Assembly (NCBI RefSeq): GCF_041734735.1
Contig: NC_134882.1
Location: 17,690,915 to 17,754,914, forward strand
DNA: 64,000 nt
Direction: 5' to 3'
Source: Babylonia areolata
Taxonomy: Eukaryota > Mollusca > Gastropoda > Neogastropoda > Buccinidae
Part shown: positions 12,504 through 23,520 of the stretch, piece after piece
Layout of the letters: every line of letters starts with the position of its first letter
How positions within the stretch are numbered: position 1 is the first letter of the stretch
Made by a program: the position numbers and the translations under genes
Notes under the pieces: generated by a model
Database searches by the model: none
Told to the model about the DNA's origin: nothing
Seen by the model: the letters and a program-made list of their open reading frames with translations, nothing else

Positions 12504-13141
12504 CAAAGTATGTGAGTGCTAGAAAAATTGACAGACTCAAAACTAAGGCAGCCAGTGAAGTCCATGTGTGTACAGCGGATCGAAGAAACTAAAATATATT
12601 ACTGGCGACGGCCGCGGCAATTGTGCGTCTGCCTTCTCCGGAAACAATGACATCTTGACAGTTCGCGGTGGACTCCTTAGGCTGCAATAAGTCCCATCTC
12701 CAAAGTCACTGACACCTTAATCCTTCGCGATGGACATCCAAGATGATTTGTCCTCCTCCCTTTTTTCTTCCACAGTGTGAAAGACGTCTGTCTCGGGGGC
12801 CAGGGGGCGCCACTGGCGGGCAGTGTGGACCGCTTTCTCTTCCTGGGCGTTGGGCTGTGCATCAACCTCGGAGGCATCGCCTGCATCCGTGTGCGCGAGA
12901 CCGGCAGCGCGTGGGACGTGTGCGCGTGCAACACTGTGCTCAACCACCTGGCGAATCTGAAGGACCCGACAGCCATGTTTGATAAGTGAGTGAGGAAGGG
13001 AAGTGATGGGGTGAGGGAGGTTGGCGGACTGAGGAGAATGGGGGGGAGGGGCTGACATTGTGAAAAATGAACGAAATCGATAAAAAAAAAAAAAAATTAA
13101 ATGTATCAATCGCACGCACGCACACGCGCAGATAAGCACGT

Positions 13142-13185
<44 letters not shown>

Positions 13186-13260
13186 TGCCATTGATCTTTG
13201 ATAGGTGGTTTTAGTAGCACACGCACACACACACACACACACACGCACGCGCGCACACGC

Positions 13261-13316
<56 letters not shown>

Positions 13317-15319
13317 CTACACACACACACACACACACATGCACGCGCGCGCACGCATGACGACAGATTTGAGCATCCCTCTGGACAATGGAAGGGAAAA
13401 ATGTTATTGAAGAAGTGCATTACGAAAGATCAGTAAGCTTTTGCAGTTATCTTGTAAGACAGACACTATCAATACGAACACACACTTACATTAGTGTCAG
13501 TGACTTGTAAAGACCAGTCCCATGCACCTTGGTTTACACGCAAGTTAGGCATTTGCCTTTTTTTCTTCTTTTTTTTTAACCTCCCCATATAACGGAAGTC
13601 CTTTCGTTGTTGAAAATGTTAATAAGTAGGCTATTAGAATGAGTAATGCTTGTTCTCGGGTTGAAACTTTGCTCTTCGTTTTTTTGTTGGGTTTTTTTTT
13701 TTTGTTGTTGTTGTTGTTGTCTTTTTTAAGTTTAGATGTGGATAGCGGAGGATTTCTTAGATTTACCATGTAGGTTATGTGTGTGTTTGCGTTCGTGTGT
13801 GTGTGTGTGTGTGTGTGTGCGTGCGTGCGTGCATGTATATGTGTGCGTGCATGTATGCGTGTGTGTGTGTGTGCACGCGCGCATACGTGCGCGTGCGCGT
13901 GTGTGCAGAAACGGAGAGCTGGCGGAGAAGGGGAAAGTTCTGAAGGACGTGCTGAAGTCCTTGGAGGAGCTGGACTACTACAAGCTGAAGAGCCCCAAGT
14001 CTCTGGCCATGGAGTGGATCACCAACAAGATCTGGCCCATCTTGGACGTTAGTCTGTGTTTCTGTGTGTTTGTGTCTGTCTGTGTCTGTCTGTTTTTCTG
14101 TGTGTCTGTGTGTGTCTGTCTTTCTGTGTGTCTGTGTCTGTCTGTCTGTTTCTGCATGGAGTGGATTGCCGACAACGTCTGGCCCATCTTGGACGTCAGT
14201 CTGTGTTTCTGTCTGTCTGTTTCTTCATTGAGTGGATCGCTGTCAACATCGCCCATCTTGGACGTTTGTCTGTTTGTTTGTCTGCCTGTGTGTGTGTCTG
14301 TCCCTCTGTGTGTTTCTTCATTGAGCGGATCGCGGACAGCATCTGGCCCGTTATGGACGTTTGTCTGTGTGTCTGTCTGTGTCTTCATTAAGTAGATCGC
14401 TGTCAACATCTGGCCCATCCTGGACATTTGTCTGTTTGTCAATGCCTTACCAATCTTTGACGGTGCCTCTTACCATAAATGCATGAACCCTATAATGCTC
14501 TGTATGAGAATGTTTTACAGAAGCATGCCTTGCAGACTCTGTAATATACATACAAAGCGAAAATATGCTCTGTATAAGGGTGTTTTACTGAAGGATGAAT
14601 GGTAAACCCTACATACACGAACCCTATGATTATGCTTTATGTAAGGGTGTTTAATGAAGTATGCAGACCCTATGATATACATGAACTCTATAATTATGCT
14701 CTGTTTAAGGGTGTTTTACTGAAGCATGCCTTGCAGACCCTTTAAATATGTACACTATATGCTCTGTATGTCTGTTTTTACTGAAGCAAGAATTCCAAAT
14801 CCAATATACACGAACCCTATGCTCTGTATAAGGGCGTTTTACTGAAGGATGCCTTGCAGACCCTATGATATACATGAACTATATGCTCTGCATAAATGTG
14901 TTCACTGAAGCATGAATTGCAGATCTTACATACACTTAACATGAACCCTGTATGTTGTGTATAAGGCTGTTTTATTAAAGCATGCCTTGCAGACCAAGAA
15001 GTACAGTCTGGAGGACTTGGCGAGGACCTACGTGGAGCACATCGCGATGCAGATCTGTGACGCATGTATGAAGAGCAAGGCCAGCCCTGACAAACCCAGG
15101 AAAACGTATGGCGAAAACGTGGTCCTCCTCACCGGAGGTAAGTGGATGCTGAATAATACTAATGCTAATAATATAATCTGTAAAGCGTCTTTCCATGTAA
15201 AACTCAGTTACGCTGTACAGTGTGAATACCGACGTTTAAAACATGCATTTAAACACTGAAAAGAAAAACTTAGATACATGCCCTTTACAGTCAGCCAGCC
15301 AACCACTCGAGCACAAATT

Positions 15320-15356
<37 letters not shown>

Positions 15357-15789
15357 ACACACACACACACACACGCACGCACACGAGAGTTGAGGAAGAT
15401 TCCATGACTTTGATTACTGATAACTTGACAAATCAACCCTTTTTTTTTTTATTTGTCAGGAGTGAAATGACTCACTGATTTTCCATTTTTAAGGAGGAGT
15501 CCACAACACCTTCCTGATGAAGAACGTGAAGGAGAAGCTTCTGGCTGGAGGTCTCCATCTGGACAAGGACATGGCGGAACCGGAGACTATTGACTTCAAG
15601 GAGGCGGCCAGCTTCGCCTTCCTGGGCATGCGGTGCATGCTGGGTAAGGCCAACGTCTTTGCCGACTCCACGGGCGCCAGTGAGAGCAGCACCTCAGGCT
15701 GCATCCACCAGCCTCTCCGCATCGATTTCCGGGGTTCCTACCCCAGTACTTACCGCTTCCTCTTCAGACAGGCCTCTGTGTCATCCTGA
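7730..15789 (+). CDS. anmK-like: Anhydro-N-acetylmuramic acid kinase-like protein (whole gene, 6 exons)
   Basis: The coding exons are 7730-7972, 10801-10988, 12776-12985, 13909-14047, 14993-15137 and 15494-15789. All have GT-AG borders and matching phases, giving 406 residues against about 370 in bacterial AnmK. Bacterial AnmK cleaves and phosphorylates 1,6-anhydro-N-acetylmuramate, a cell-wall recycling step. Landmarks in order are SGSSLDGLD (residues 11-19, phosphate loop), [10 protein letters not shown] (108-117), LGGQGAPL (150-157), INLGGIACI (173-181), [20 protein letters not shown] (305-311) and [10 protein letters not shown] near the C terminus. The segment usually DTGPGN in bacteria reads DVCACN (191-196): the Asp is kept and the Gly-Pro-Gly turn is lost. 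No signal peptide or membrane segment is visible, so it is probably cytosolic. The spliced structure shows it is a resident gene and not bacterial contamination. The substrate in the animal is unknown. Confidence 0.92.
7954..10255. repeat. 42-bp minisatellite seeded from the exon 1 splice donor (about 44 units)
   Basis: The exon end GCCATTGAG|GTGAGGGGTT is echoed in each unit as GCCATACAG|GTGAGGGGTT, so every unit carries a near-consensus splice donor. Regular 42-bp units run from about 7985 to 9830, and decayed units continue to about 10255. A higher-order pattern of 14 units (about 588 bp) repeats inside (blocks starting near 8690 and 9280). Units carry GGGG-TT-GGGG, so the + strand is rich in G-quadruplex potential. 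The length is a multiple of three and stop-free, which explains very long open frames on both strands. None continues the kinase frame, which meets TAA just after exon 1. Confidence 0.95.
10260..10400. repeat. Interrupted CTG/CTA triplet repeat
   Basis: Triplet-repeat DNA lies between the end of the 42-bp array and a SINE. Translations are homopolymeric and not supported as coding. Confidence 0.85.
10418..10776 (-). mobile_element. tRNA-derived SINE (family A), copy 1
   Basis: On the minus strand the element starts with a tRNA-like head, with an A box around AGCCGAGTGGTTAA and a B box GGTTCGAACCC near 10706-10720. It continues through a body shared with copies at 25361-25716, 31600-31984 and 39903-40318. 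The head ends only 24 bp before the exon 2 acceptor of the AnmK-like gene. Confidence 0.85.
10801..10988 (+). CDS. anmK-like: AnmK-like exon 2
   Basis: The acceptor is ACTATGGCAG at 10800 (phase 0). The donor is CAG|GTGTGT, where the donor is the first unit of a long GT microsatellite (phase 2). It encodes residues 82-143, including [10 protein letters not shown] and the [10 protein letters not shown] strand that matches the bacterial LQIGDANVIA. An alternative AG at 10814 would break the frame. Confidence 0.9.
10989..11140. repeat. GT / GCGT microsatellite starting at the exon 2 donor
   Basis: About 150 bp of (GT)n with GCGT and GTCT variants. The first GT is the splice donor itself, so many overlapping GT dinucleotides follow the true site. 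Confidence 0.9.
11155..11278 (-). mobile_element. Short SINE (family B), inverted copy
   Basis: This is the reverse complement of the block at 3841-3972, very similar over the whole core, with the tail reading TTTCAGTAGC at its plus-strand left end. It lies in AnmK intron 2. Confidence 0.7.
11655..12335 (+). mobile_element. tRNA-like SINE (family C), interrupted
   Basis: The head reads TATGGCGGAGTCGGCAAAGC, and the body includes GTGGTGTGTCCCTGTGG and CCTATGCCGAGGCCTAGACA. A cleaner copy lies at 50177-50450. Compared with that copy this one holds about 170 extra bases near 11819-11990 (starting with a CTC triplet run) and a TTAA MITE at 12066-12295. Confidence 0.6.
12066..12295. mobile_element. 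TTAA MITE nested in SINE family C
   Basis: A 230-bp block is bounded by TTAACTCACTCAGTACG on the left and the imperfect inverse ending GTATGGAGAGAGTTAA on the right. It splits the SINE body between GCC(G) and AGGCTGTGGGACC. The TTAA ends suggest a piggyBac-type or similar TTAA-targeting family. No coding capacity. Confidence 0.6.
12438..12501. repeat. (GT)n microsatellite
   Basis: A near-perfect GT run of about 31 units in AnmK intron 2. Confidence 0.95.
12776..12985 (+). CDS. anmK-like: AnmK-like exon 3
   Basis: The acceptor is TTTTTTCTTCCACAG and the donor AA|GTGAGT. It encodes residues 144-213 with [17 protein letters not shown] and the altered WDVCACN segment. It ends in FDK, as bacterial proteins do before the GxxAxxGxV stretch. 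Confidence 0.93.
13098..13345. repeat. (CA)n microsatellite cluster
   Basis: CA and CA/CG tracts at about 13110-13183 and 13218-13350, interrupted by 30 bp of unique sequence. Intronic. Confidence 0.9.
13793..13906. repeat. GT/GCGT microsatellite abutting the exon 4 acceptor
   Basis: The repeat runs directly into the exon 4 acceptor (GTGTGCAG at 13901-13908). The intron end therefore has GT repeats where a pyrimidine tract is usual. Confidence 0.85.
13909..14047 (+). CDS. anmK-like: AnmK-like exon 4
   Basis: Acceptor GTGTGCAG, donor GAC|GTTAGT, phase 2 to phase 0. It encodes the GELAEKGKV stretch and a PKSLAMEW segment that matches the bacterial PKSTGRE region. The last about 40 bases plus the donor are repeated four more times downstream. 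Confidence 0.9.
14008..14430 (+). repeat. Tandem copies of the exon 4 end and its donor
   Basis: The true exon end (14008-14047, coding [13 protein letters not shown]) is followed by copies at about 14155-14192, 14223-14263, 14317-14358 and 14383-14428. They are recognisable from ATTGAGTGGATCGC and TGGCCCATCTTGGAC followed by GTYTGTCTG. Spacers are CTGT-rich. Spacing is uneven, 67 to 145 bp. The copies lack an AG acceptor directly upstream, so they look like decoys and not cassette exons. Confidence 0.88.
14500..14992 (+). repeat. Tandem copies of the exon 5 acceptor region
   Basis: The true acceptor reads TTTTATTAAAGCATGCCTTGCAG at 14970-14992. About seven related units precede it (near 14512, 14582, 14650, 14712, 14772, 14835 and 14900), each with TGTTTTACTGAAGCATGCC and a CTCTGTATAAGGG piece at 60-70 bp spacing. 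Three units keep CCTTGCAG|AC, the full acceptor context. Confidence 0.88.
14993..15137 (+). CDS. anmK-like: AnmK-like exon 5
   Basis: Phase 0 in, phase 1 out at GGA G|GTAAGT. It encodes residues 261-308, an amphipathic helix region ([17 protein letters not shown]) and the start of the LLTGGG strand-turn that in bacteria forms part of the nucleotide site. Confidence 0.9.
15328..15376. repeat. (CA)n microsatellite
   Basis: CA run with one TCA interruption in AnmK intron 5. Confidence 0.9.
15494..15789 (+). CDS. anmK-like: AnmK-like exon 6 (last)
   Basis: The acceptor is CCATTTTTAAG. Residues 309-406 run from GGVHNTFLM through [13 protein letters not shown] and [10 protein letters not shown] to the TGA at 15787-15789. 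This matches the conserved C-terminal half of bacterial AnmK up to TGAS...GAI, then adds about 35 residues. Confidence 0.93.
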
Positions 15790-16680
15790 AGTTGCTACAG
15801 CTGTCTCTGGGGTGTTGTGTCTGCAGGTGTGAATGTGTGTTAAGTGGATAGGTTAGTGTAGGATTGTATCCTTTCCCTTTCAGCCAACCTTATAAAACGT
15901 GGCTTGAAACGATTTTTTGGTTGGAGGACGTACGTATGTCACTATTAGTTAGATCACGAGTGATTAAGCCAGACACTATGATTATACGCAATATAGAAAT
16001 GTAACCAAAATGGGTGTAGAGTCTTTTGTTACACTGAGTTCTAAATGTGTTGCAGGCGGTGTGGTGAATGCATGTTTCTGCAAGAAATGTCACTGAAATT
16101 TTATTTTAAAAAAGGGAAAAAAGCATCGGCTCTTGGCGAGTGTCAGGCAGAGGATTGTTCTGTGAAGGGTTGCAAAAATATACAGCGGTAGTTTTGTTTG
16201 TGCATGCAGCAAAAATTTATACAGTATAGTTTATGGCTTCTAAAAACGTACAAGTATAACTGTATGTATGTAGATGCAAGTCATTCAATTATGGTTCAGT
16301 ATGTGGCCGCATGTAATGAGCTTTGTTAGTTGTTTCTGTTTGTGGTTGTGAAAGATGTACAGTTTTGTTTCTCAAATGTCTGGCTGACAAAGAGATGGGA
16401 TTTGATATTGTTTTTTTCTGTCACTCTATGAACATTTCAACAATTTTTTCTATTGTTCAATCATGCATGAAGAATTAAGTTGTTTGCAGCTTGGAAAAGC
16501 ATTTCATTATCATAATATTATGTTTGAACATAAATTACATGTTTGTTTAGCTTTGGTTTAGTATTTATGGCAGTAAAATGAAATACCATTGTGCAATTCA
16601 TTATTGATTATATTTCAATTTTTGTTTTGCTTTGGTTTAATATTCATGGCTACAAATAAAATATTGGTCAATACAATTTC
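15790..16680 (+). other. Probable 3' UTR of the AnmK-like gene with poly(A) signal
   Basis: AT-rich non-coding sequence without recognisable repeats. AATAAA at 16655-16660 is a plausible polyadenylation signal about 870 bp after the stop. Other signals further on cannot be excluded. Confidence 0.45.
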
Positions 16681-19600
16681 AGTCTCCCAATTTTGATGAG
16701 TGGAACTATAAGTCTGCGGTGAAGCAAGTGTCCAGGAAAAAAGGTGGAAGAATGTGTACAAAAATCACTCAGATCATCTGGAAAACATTTCATCATTCTG
16801 TAAAGGTTTTTGAAGGTAGATAGCTAGGTTGCAGAATATAGGCATAGGATATAATGTGGATACTCTCTTTCCTCCTACCACACGCAGAATTACTTAGAGT
16901 GATTTATTTAATCACAGAATTTTCCGCAGTGTACAAAAATATGGACCTATCAACTGCTTTTTTTTTTTGCTTTAAAAAAATTTTTTTAATGGGAACTAGA
17001 TGAAGTGAAAAAACACTGGACTTAGTTCCTGGGGTTTTTTCATCCCCATGTTCCCGACTTTTTCATGTTGTTTTTTTTATTTGTTTTTTTTTTTTTAATT
17101 TTAAATAATGATTTTAACTGTGGGGAATGTGGAATCCCATAAAAGTTTGTAGTCGGTCACAGGAATATCACAACTCGCTTCAAAGACTTCAGCAACTGCA
17201 TAACATATTGGTGAAAAACATTGACATGAGGAATATTAGTCCCTTATATACTTTTCTTTCATGACGGCTGTTTTCTGTTAAAGATTTGGATATGATGTCA
17301 TTTGATGGTGACAAATTCTTTACAACCATACTTAAAAAGCACAGTATTCATGCACAAAGTTATTTTACTTATTTATTATTTCAAATGAAACTAGCAATCT
17401 TGTGTTGTTTGGCCATGTTTTTGTTTTTTGTGTGTGTGTGTGACGCTTTGTATAAATCAATATTCGGACAGGAAAGGGTAAAGATCATCTGAATGAATGG
17501 ATGTGTATGTGAGTGAAACCATCATGACAGCTGGCAAATTCCAAGTCTTTTTTTAACGAAAAAACGAACTTGTTTTTGTTAATTCATGTAAAATCAAGAG
17601 TAAACGTTTGAAAGCTCAGTTCAAAAACACTATCAAGCATGAAACACCTAAAATAAAGTTACTATTGGTATCTAAGTGTTTGCATTAAGAAATACTGATC
17701 AAAACAATGCAGCATGCTGCTGTTCCAACCATATTTCAGTCCATCATTTACTCTCACACAATCCAGAGCCGAAAGAACATTCTTCTAATACCATTACAGA
17801 AGGTATGATTTATGTCAATGGCGCATGTACACAAAGTCCATTATTTACATATTCAACACTGAAAAAAAGCAACAAAAAAAAACCAAAGGAATTTTAACTT
17901 CTCATATGTTCACAACCACATAATTCAGCACATATTAGCACACACACATACACACTCACTTTCCTCCTCGCAACACATTACAACACCATTATTTCTTTTA
18001 AAAGCAGGACATTTAATTTCTTTCATGCCAAATTATCGTACAAGTATGTACAGACGAATGCTCTTTGTCATTATAAACCAGTTAAAGACACAATGCAGGA
18101 CTGCAATTCAACAGTCACATCAGTCACTGCTCAGTTACCAGTGAATCAGGAACAAGGAATCTGTCACAAACAAAAGCGAAGAGCCTCAGACATGCAGTGT
18201 TGGCTAAATGCCAAGTGCCAGTGTATGCACATTGTAAACATCCAGTGTTGAATCTTTTCTGACTGGCTCAGCCATCAGTAAAGTCAGAGCCCATCAGAAC
18301 CAAACGAAGGCTTTGATGACAGTGTAGCTTTTAATGCAAGAGTATCTTGTATTACCACTTGCTTGCTTACTCTTCCCTTCTCCGTTCTCACCATTTTTGT
18401 TCATCTCTCTCTCTCTCTCTCTCTCAGACACACAAGCACACACCCAGAGACATGCACACGACCCACACAGACACACAACAAATTCTGTGCTCTTTTTAAA
18501 ATTTTTAAAACTGTCCTGAAAGAAAGCGTCTCTTCTTCCATTCCAGCACATGGGTCTTATCAGTCAGTATTGATTCAGTATCAATACAACTCGTGTGTAA
18601 AAACCCTGGGAATCCTGAACACAATGAAAATTCTGCTGAGGCATCTTGAAAGAAAAAGACCCAAAATATTCTGAAACAATTATCATAAATGACACCTCAC
18701 ATTTTCAAACTCCACAGCAGCAGTTAGTCTGGTTAGTTTACCATCTACAGTTTTAGCTTATAATCTACATTGAAAAAAAAAAAATCAAAATACCACAGCA
18801 TAAAACATCATCGAAAGCCTAACTCAATGAAAAATGGAATCGCAGGAAATCAAAATATTTATTTTCATTACTGCAATATTGAACAAAATACTATATTCTA
18901 AATTCTGCCAAAATGACCTGAAATGTATGATGCATTTCAGTTTGCTGTTTCAATGGAATGGAAATAGACTGAAATGATAAAGCAAATTAACTCATAGCTA
19001 TTTTGTTAACTCTGATAACACCCCTTCATCAGAGTATGTGCGCATGCACAAACACCTAGATTTGTGTACAAAGAGTACATTATTTACAGAAAAAAACACA
19101 CATATATATACACAAGAATAAAATGTCATTCTGAAGAAGCAAGAAATGAATCAGACTGTAATATATGAGACTGTATATGTGTGCATGTGCATGTCTGTAT
19201 GTGTACATATATGGTGCACATTTCTGTGTTTTCCCATCAATAGGTTCATATGTATATCTGTCATTTGATAACCAAATAAAAAAAGGAAAGGGAATAACAA
19301 GGGAGGAAAGGATATAAGATCAAAATATAGCACTTTAGCAGCTTAAAAAGCGATGCAACATTCTGAACACGATGCAGACAATGCTGAACTCGTAAATGTT
19401 TTGCACATATTAAAGTAACAGTCATCATCGTCATTGTAATTGTTAGAATTACAGAAATATTTGCCAGTATGCATAATACATAATCACAGACAGAATCTAA
19501 ACGAGCATGGTTTATTTTAATTGTGAAGATATTTGTACAATAACAGTAAATGTTTTTACATATGTGCAATTTCCAGAAGGTTTATACTGAAAGAGCCCTC

Positions 19601-21979
19601 TGCCCATCTCTTATCAAAACTGGGCTATTCTTTCACTTTCTTATCATATTTTCACAGTGCAAAGTTACGTATGACTACATTTTAGAAATCTATCACTGCT
19701 GCTAAGCTGAACACATAATTCTACTCTTCAGTTGAGCAGGTCCCTGGGTCAAATGCCAGACATTCCAACTGCGCTCAACACTTGCAAGTTCATCAGGTTT
19801 CGCAGTGGACTCACAAGCAGAGCAAGGACACTGCTAAAAGCTGATGAGAAAGTGTGAACAATGAAATGTGTACCTAACTGCCTCTACATGGTAGTGCCAA
19901 AAGCCAACACTCGCCCCGCTCCCCACTATCCATTTGCTGACTCAATATACTGTCAGGGAAAATCTTAAACTCAAAAGGGATGCTGATCTTCATGCAGGCA
20001 TGCTAATTGTTCGGTAAGATTTTACAATTTTTTTGGTATTACTAATAAGTCCCTGATATCTTAAGAGGGATTTAAATTTAACGATTTTTTGCGGTCATGT
20101 TTCAGTCAACCCTTCTCTTTATTCATTTATGTTTCAACTGTTGCTGCAACAAACGCTGTGTAAGAAAGCATGTTGTGTTTGGAGACATTGGAAAGCTTTC
20201 TTTGCACTCTTTTTAGTGAGCAACTTCTTGTTATTTCCGATCCACCAGGGAAGATGATCGTGATAGAAAGCTAATTTACTGCTGAACAAGCATATGGCGA
20301 TAGCCACTGGCACAGCCTGCACATCAGCCGCGTTTATATACATATATATACCTATGCCCTACTTCCTGGGTTCATGAACTTTCACTGGTTGAAAACTAAA
20401 CTGCCTATGCTGAACACATGTGCTATATAACTGTCTGATCATTAAATGGCATGTCCTTTTAATTTACACAGTGCAACAATAAAGGGAGACTTTTGTACAG
20501 GCAGAGATTTTCTAAAAACCACCGCCACCCACAGTCTGTATGTTTGCATGTGTCCATGCACAATTTTCAAAATAACTGCATTTACACTGTTAATCAAATT
20601 ATGTTATTACCCTCATGATTGAACAGGAGAATGTCTTAAATAAATCAAGCTTCACTTAAGTATAAAGAAATAATCATTAAAAATCTAGCTTGCACAACAC
20701 CCATCCCCTCTCTTACAAAAATTGAAAGTACACCCATTCAGTAAGAGAGATCCATTATGAAACTATGTGACAACTGAAAGCACATTCTAACTAAGAAGTT
20801 CTGTCTTGTCAACTGTGGAAATGCCTTCCATTTCCAAGCTGCCTGGAATTTTCACCGTCCAGGTATGGAAACAATATCCAAGCCTTTCTGCAAAAGGCAT
20901 CTCAATACAAGAAAACTGAGAGTATAAAATCTAAGCACACCATGTCTCCTTCAAGCATACACACACATACACACTATCATCCTAATCATAACACACACAC
21001 ATAAACACACTTGCAAGTCTACAACTCACCCATCACATTAAAAATATGTCTCTTGTCTCTGAACATAGACCAAAAAGCGCAATCTGAGTCATTTTTCATG
21101 AAAAAGAAAGAATGAATTTTCAAAAGATTTCTGTTCCAAGCAAGACAATACCAAAGGACACAACCCAACCTCCTTTGCCCCCATGGTTGTTTCTGCAGCA
21201 AAATTAACCATTACCCCACCCCCTAGGAAAAATTTACCATTACCCCAACCATGTTTGGATAATTCTCAGCAAATATATCACAGCTCTGTTCACAGTTTGT
21301 CAAGCTCTACACACTGTCAGAAAATCTCTGGACACCTTTTCTTTCACTGCTGACAGTCCAGCTGACCACAAAGGGCCATAACAGGTCTATTGTCAGCGCG
21401 ATTTTACACTCTGCTCATGACAGAAATGAAAAAAAAAAATATCGGGACTTTCTGGACATCAAACTGGTTCGACAGCATTATATTTTGACATATTTCTGTG
21501 TTTGAATGTAGATTTGTCAATTCACTCGTGATCAAAATGCTAGTACTGAAGAAACAATTGCAGCTCTTATTTCCCTCAGAACAGATTTCAGAGAGAGACT
21601 AGCCGTTAAGCCTACAATGACATGTTATACCATGTTGCCATGAACTGTAAACCCCAGATTCAACACCACAGTCAATCACAGATAGTCACAGTGAACAGCT
21701 GAACTCTGTCAGCGGGGTAACACAGGGTGTCAGTGAAGTGTGCAGGTTCATGCATTATTCACAAATGTTGTAACAGTGCACAGTGACTCATTAGCATTAA
21801 GTCAGTATTAGAAAGTTTTAACAACTTTTTTTTTAGAACTGAATATACAGGATCATGTTTGCAGCCTGATGTGGTCAGTAACAATGCAGAACTTTCAGAC
21901 CTTTTACAAGATACAAAGTATTATACCATTGCAGAGTCTTAAGGAATCTTCAGATCATCATGGCCAGCAAGTTCTTATT
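16681..21979. other. AT-rich region between convergent genes
   Basis: No exon, RNA gene or complete mobile element was recognised. It lies downstream of both AnmK (+) and SLAIN (-) and may hold the distal SLAIN 3' UTR. A fragment of dispersed repeat D lies near 21330-21420, with a small (CT)n at 18403-18424. Confidence 0.4.
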
Positions 21980-22562
21980 CTTATTCTTGTTGCTTATAGT
22001 CCAGCCAACCGCACAGGGCCATATCAGGACTGTCAAACCATACAAATGCTCAACAACATGAACACAAAACTGTCACATCTGCAAAAAAACACAAAGACAA
22101 AGCCACGAAACACTATTCATGACAAAGTATCCCAACCATCTAGCTCCTTATGGCAAATAAGACAAGGCCATGCTGAGGATGCCAGCCATTCCACTTATCA
22201 TCCCTAGATTACAAAAAAAAGTAAAAAAGGAAGAAAAAAAACAATACTTCAAAGCCAAACAAAAAATACATTTAAAAAAGCCATATAGGCAAATAACACT
22301 GCTGAATGGGCAGCCAGTGCCCATCCCAGTGTTTACATCACACAACCTAATCACCAGAGCAAAACAGCACCGATAAAAGTGTCAAGGCTTGCTTGAAAAA
22401 AGAATGGGGAACGGACCAGGAAGGGAGACAAAGGAGACAACAGTGAAGACAGAAGAAAAGGCAGAAAGAAAGAGAGTGACACAAAAGAGGAAATTTCTAG
22501 CACAGTATTTCCAGAAGGCTGGGATGCTATTTATGATGAAAGACCCCCGGCATCCCCATGGG
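21980..22562. repeat. Dispersed repeat D, copy 1
   Basis: About 580 bp collinear with 23021-23520. Shared landmarks are GCACAGGGCCATATCAGGA, the stretch around AGGCAAATAACACTGC and GACCCCCGGCATC at the right end. Both copies have the same orientation. No coding frame is conserved. The family is not known to me. Confidence 0.7.
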
Positions 22563-23020
22563 GGGTGGGCTGCAAGTACCCCATCACCTATTGCAAACAC
22601 ACACACAAATACAGCAGGAATCAAACTGACATGAATGCGCATGCATTTATGAATATGCATGCATGTCAAACTAAACTCCTGCTGCGTTTTGTGTTTGAAT
22701 ACGATTTTCAATCAGGTTTCATCTTTTTCACATACTATCCCTGCAAGTCTCGTGATCCTGGTTAACATACTAAGGATATATCCAATGACTGATTTCCCTC
22801 CATGGTTTTCTGAAATTTGAAATGTTTCCGTTTGGTCTATTGGCTTTTCTTTTCTTTTTCCCCCCCTTTTTCAACATTAAATTTCAGTTTTGGAGAAACA
22901 CATTTGCCATGTTTGAACCTTTAGTCTTTACAATGCACCGATACTGTTATTGAAGCTGCTATTTCTGTGTTCAAAGGCTCAAACAAAAGCCCTTACAGAG
23001 AACTGTTTGTGGGTTTTGTT

Positions 23021-23520
23021 TATTGTTGCTTACAGTTCAGCTGACTGCACAGGGCCATATCAGGACTGTCAAACCATATAAATCCATAAATCCCCAACTG
23101 CATCAACACAAAACTGTCACATCGATAAAATAAAAAAATAAATAAATAAATCACCAAGACAAACCAACTTGGCTTATGACACATCTTAACCATTCAGTTC
23201 CTCAGGGCAAATAAAGATGTCAGCCCTTCCACTTAATTCATCATCCCCAGATTACAAAAAAATCATAAAAAAGGATAAAAAAAACAACTTCAATACCAAA
23301 CAAAAAAAAATACATAAAAATGCCATACAGGCAAATAACACTGCACAATGGACAGCTAGTGCCTATCCCAGTGTTTGCAAATTCATTACCTAGATGCCAG
23401 ATCTTATCAACACAGAAAGTACATCATAGACTGAAAAAGAGAAAAAAAGTGTCGAGGCTTGCTCAAAGGGCAGAGTTTTCAGAAGGCGGGGATGCTATTA
23501 TACTGAAAGACCCCCGGCAT
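23021..23520. repeat. Dispersed repeat D, copy 2
   Basis: Second copy of the element at 21980-22562, shorter by internal deletions, ending at the same GACCCCCGGCAT motif. From 23521 to 25360 I see only AT-rich sequence without features. Confidence 0.7.
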
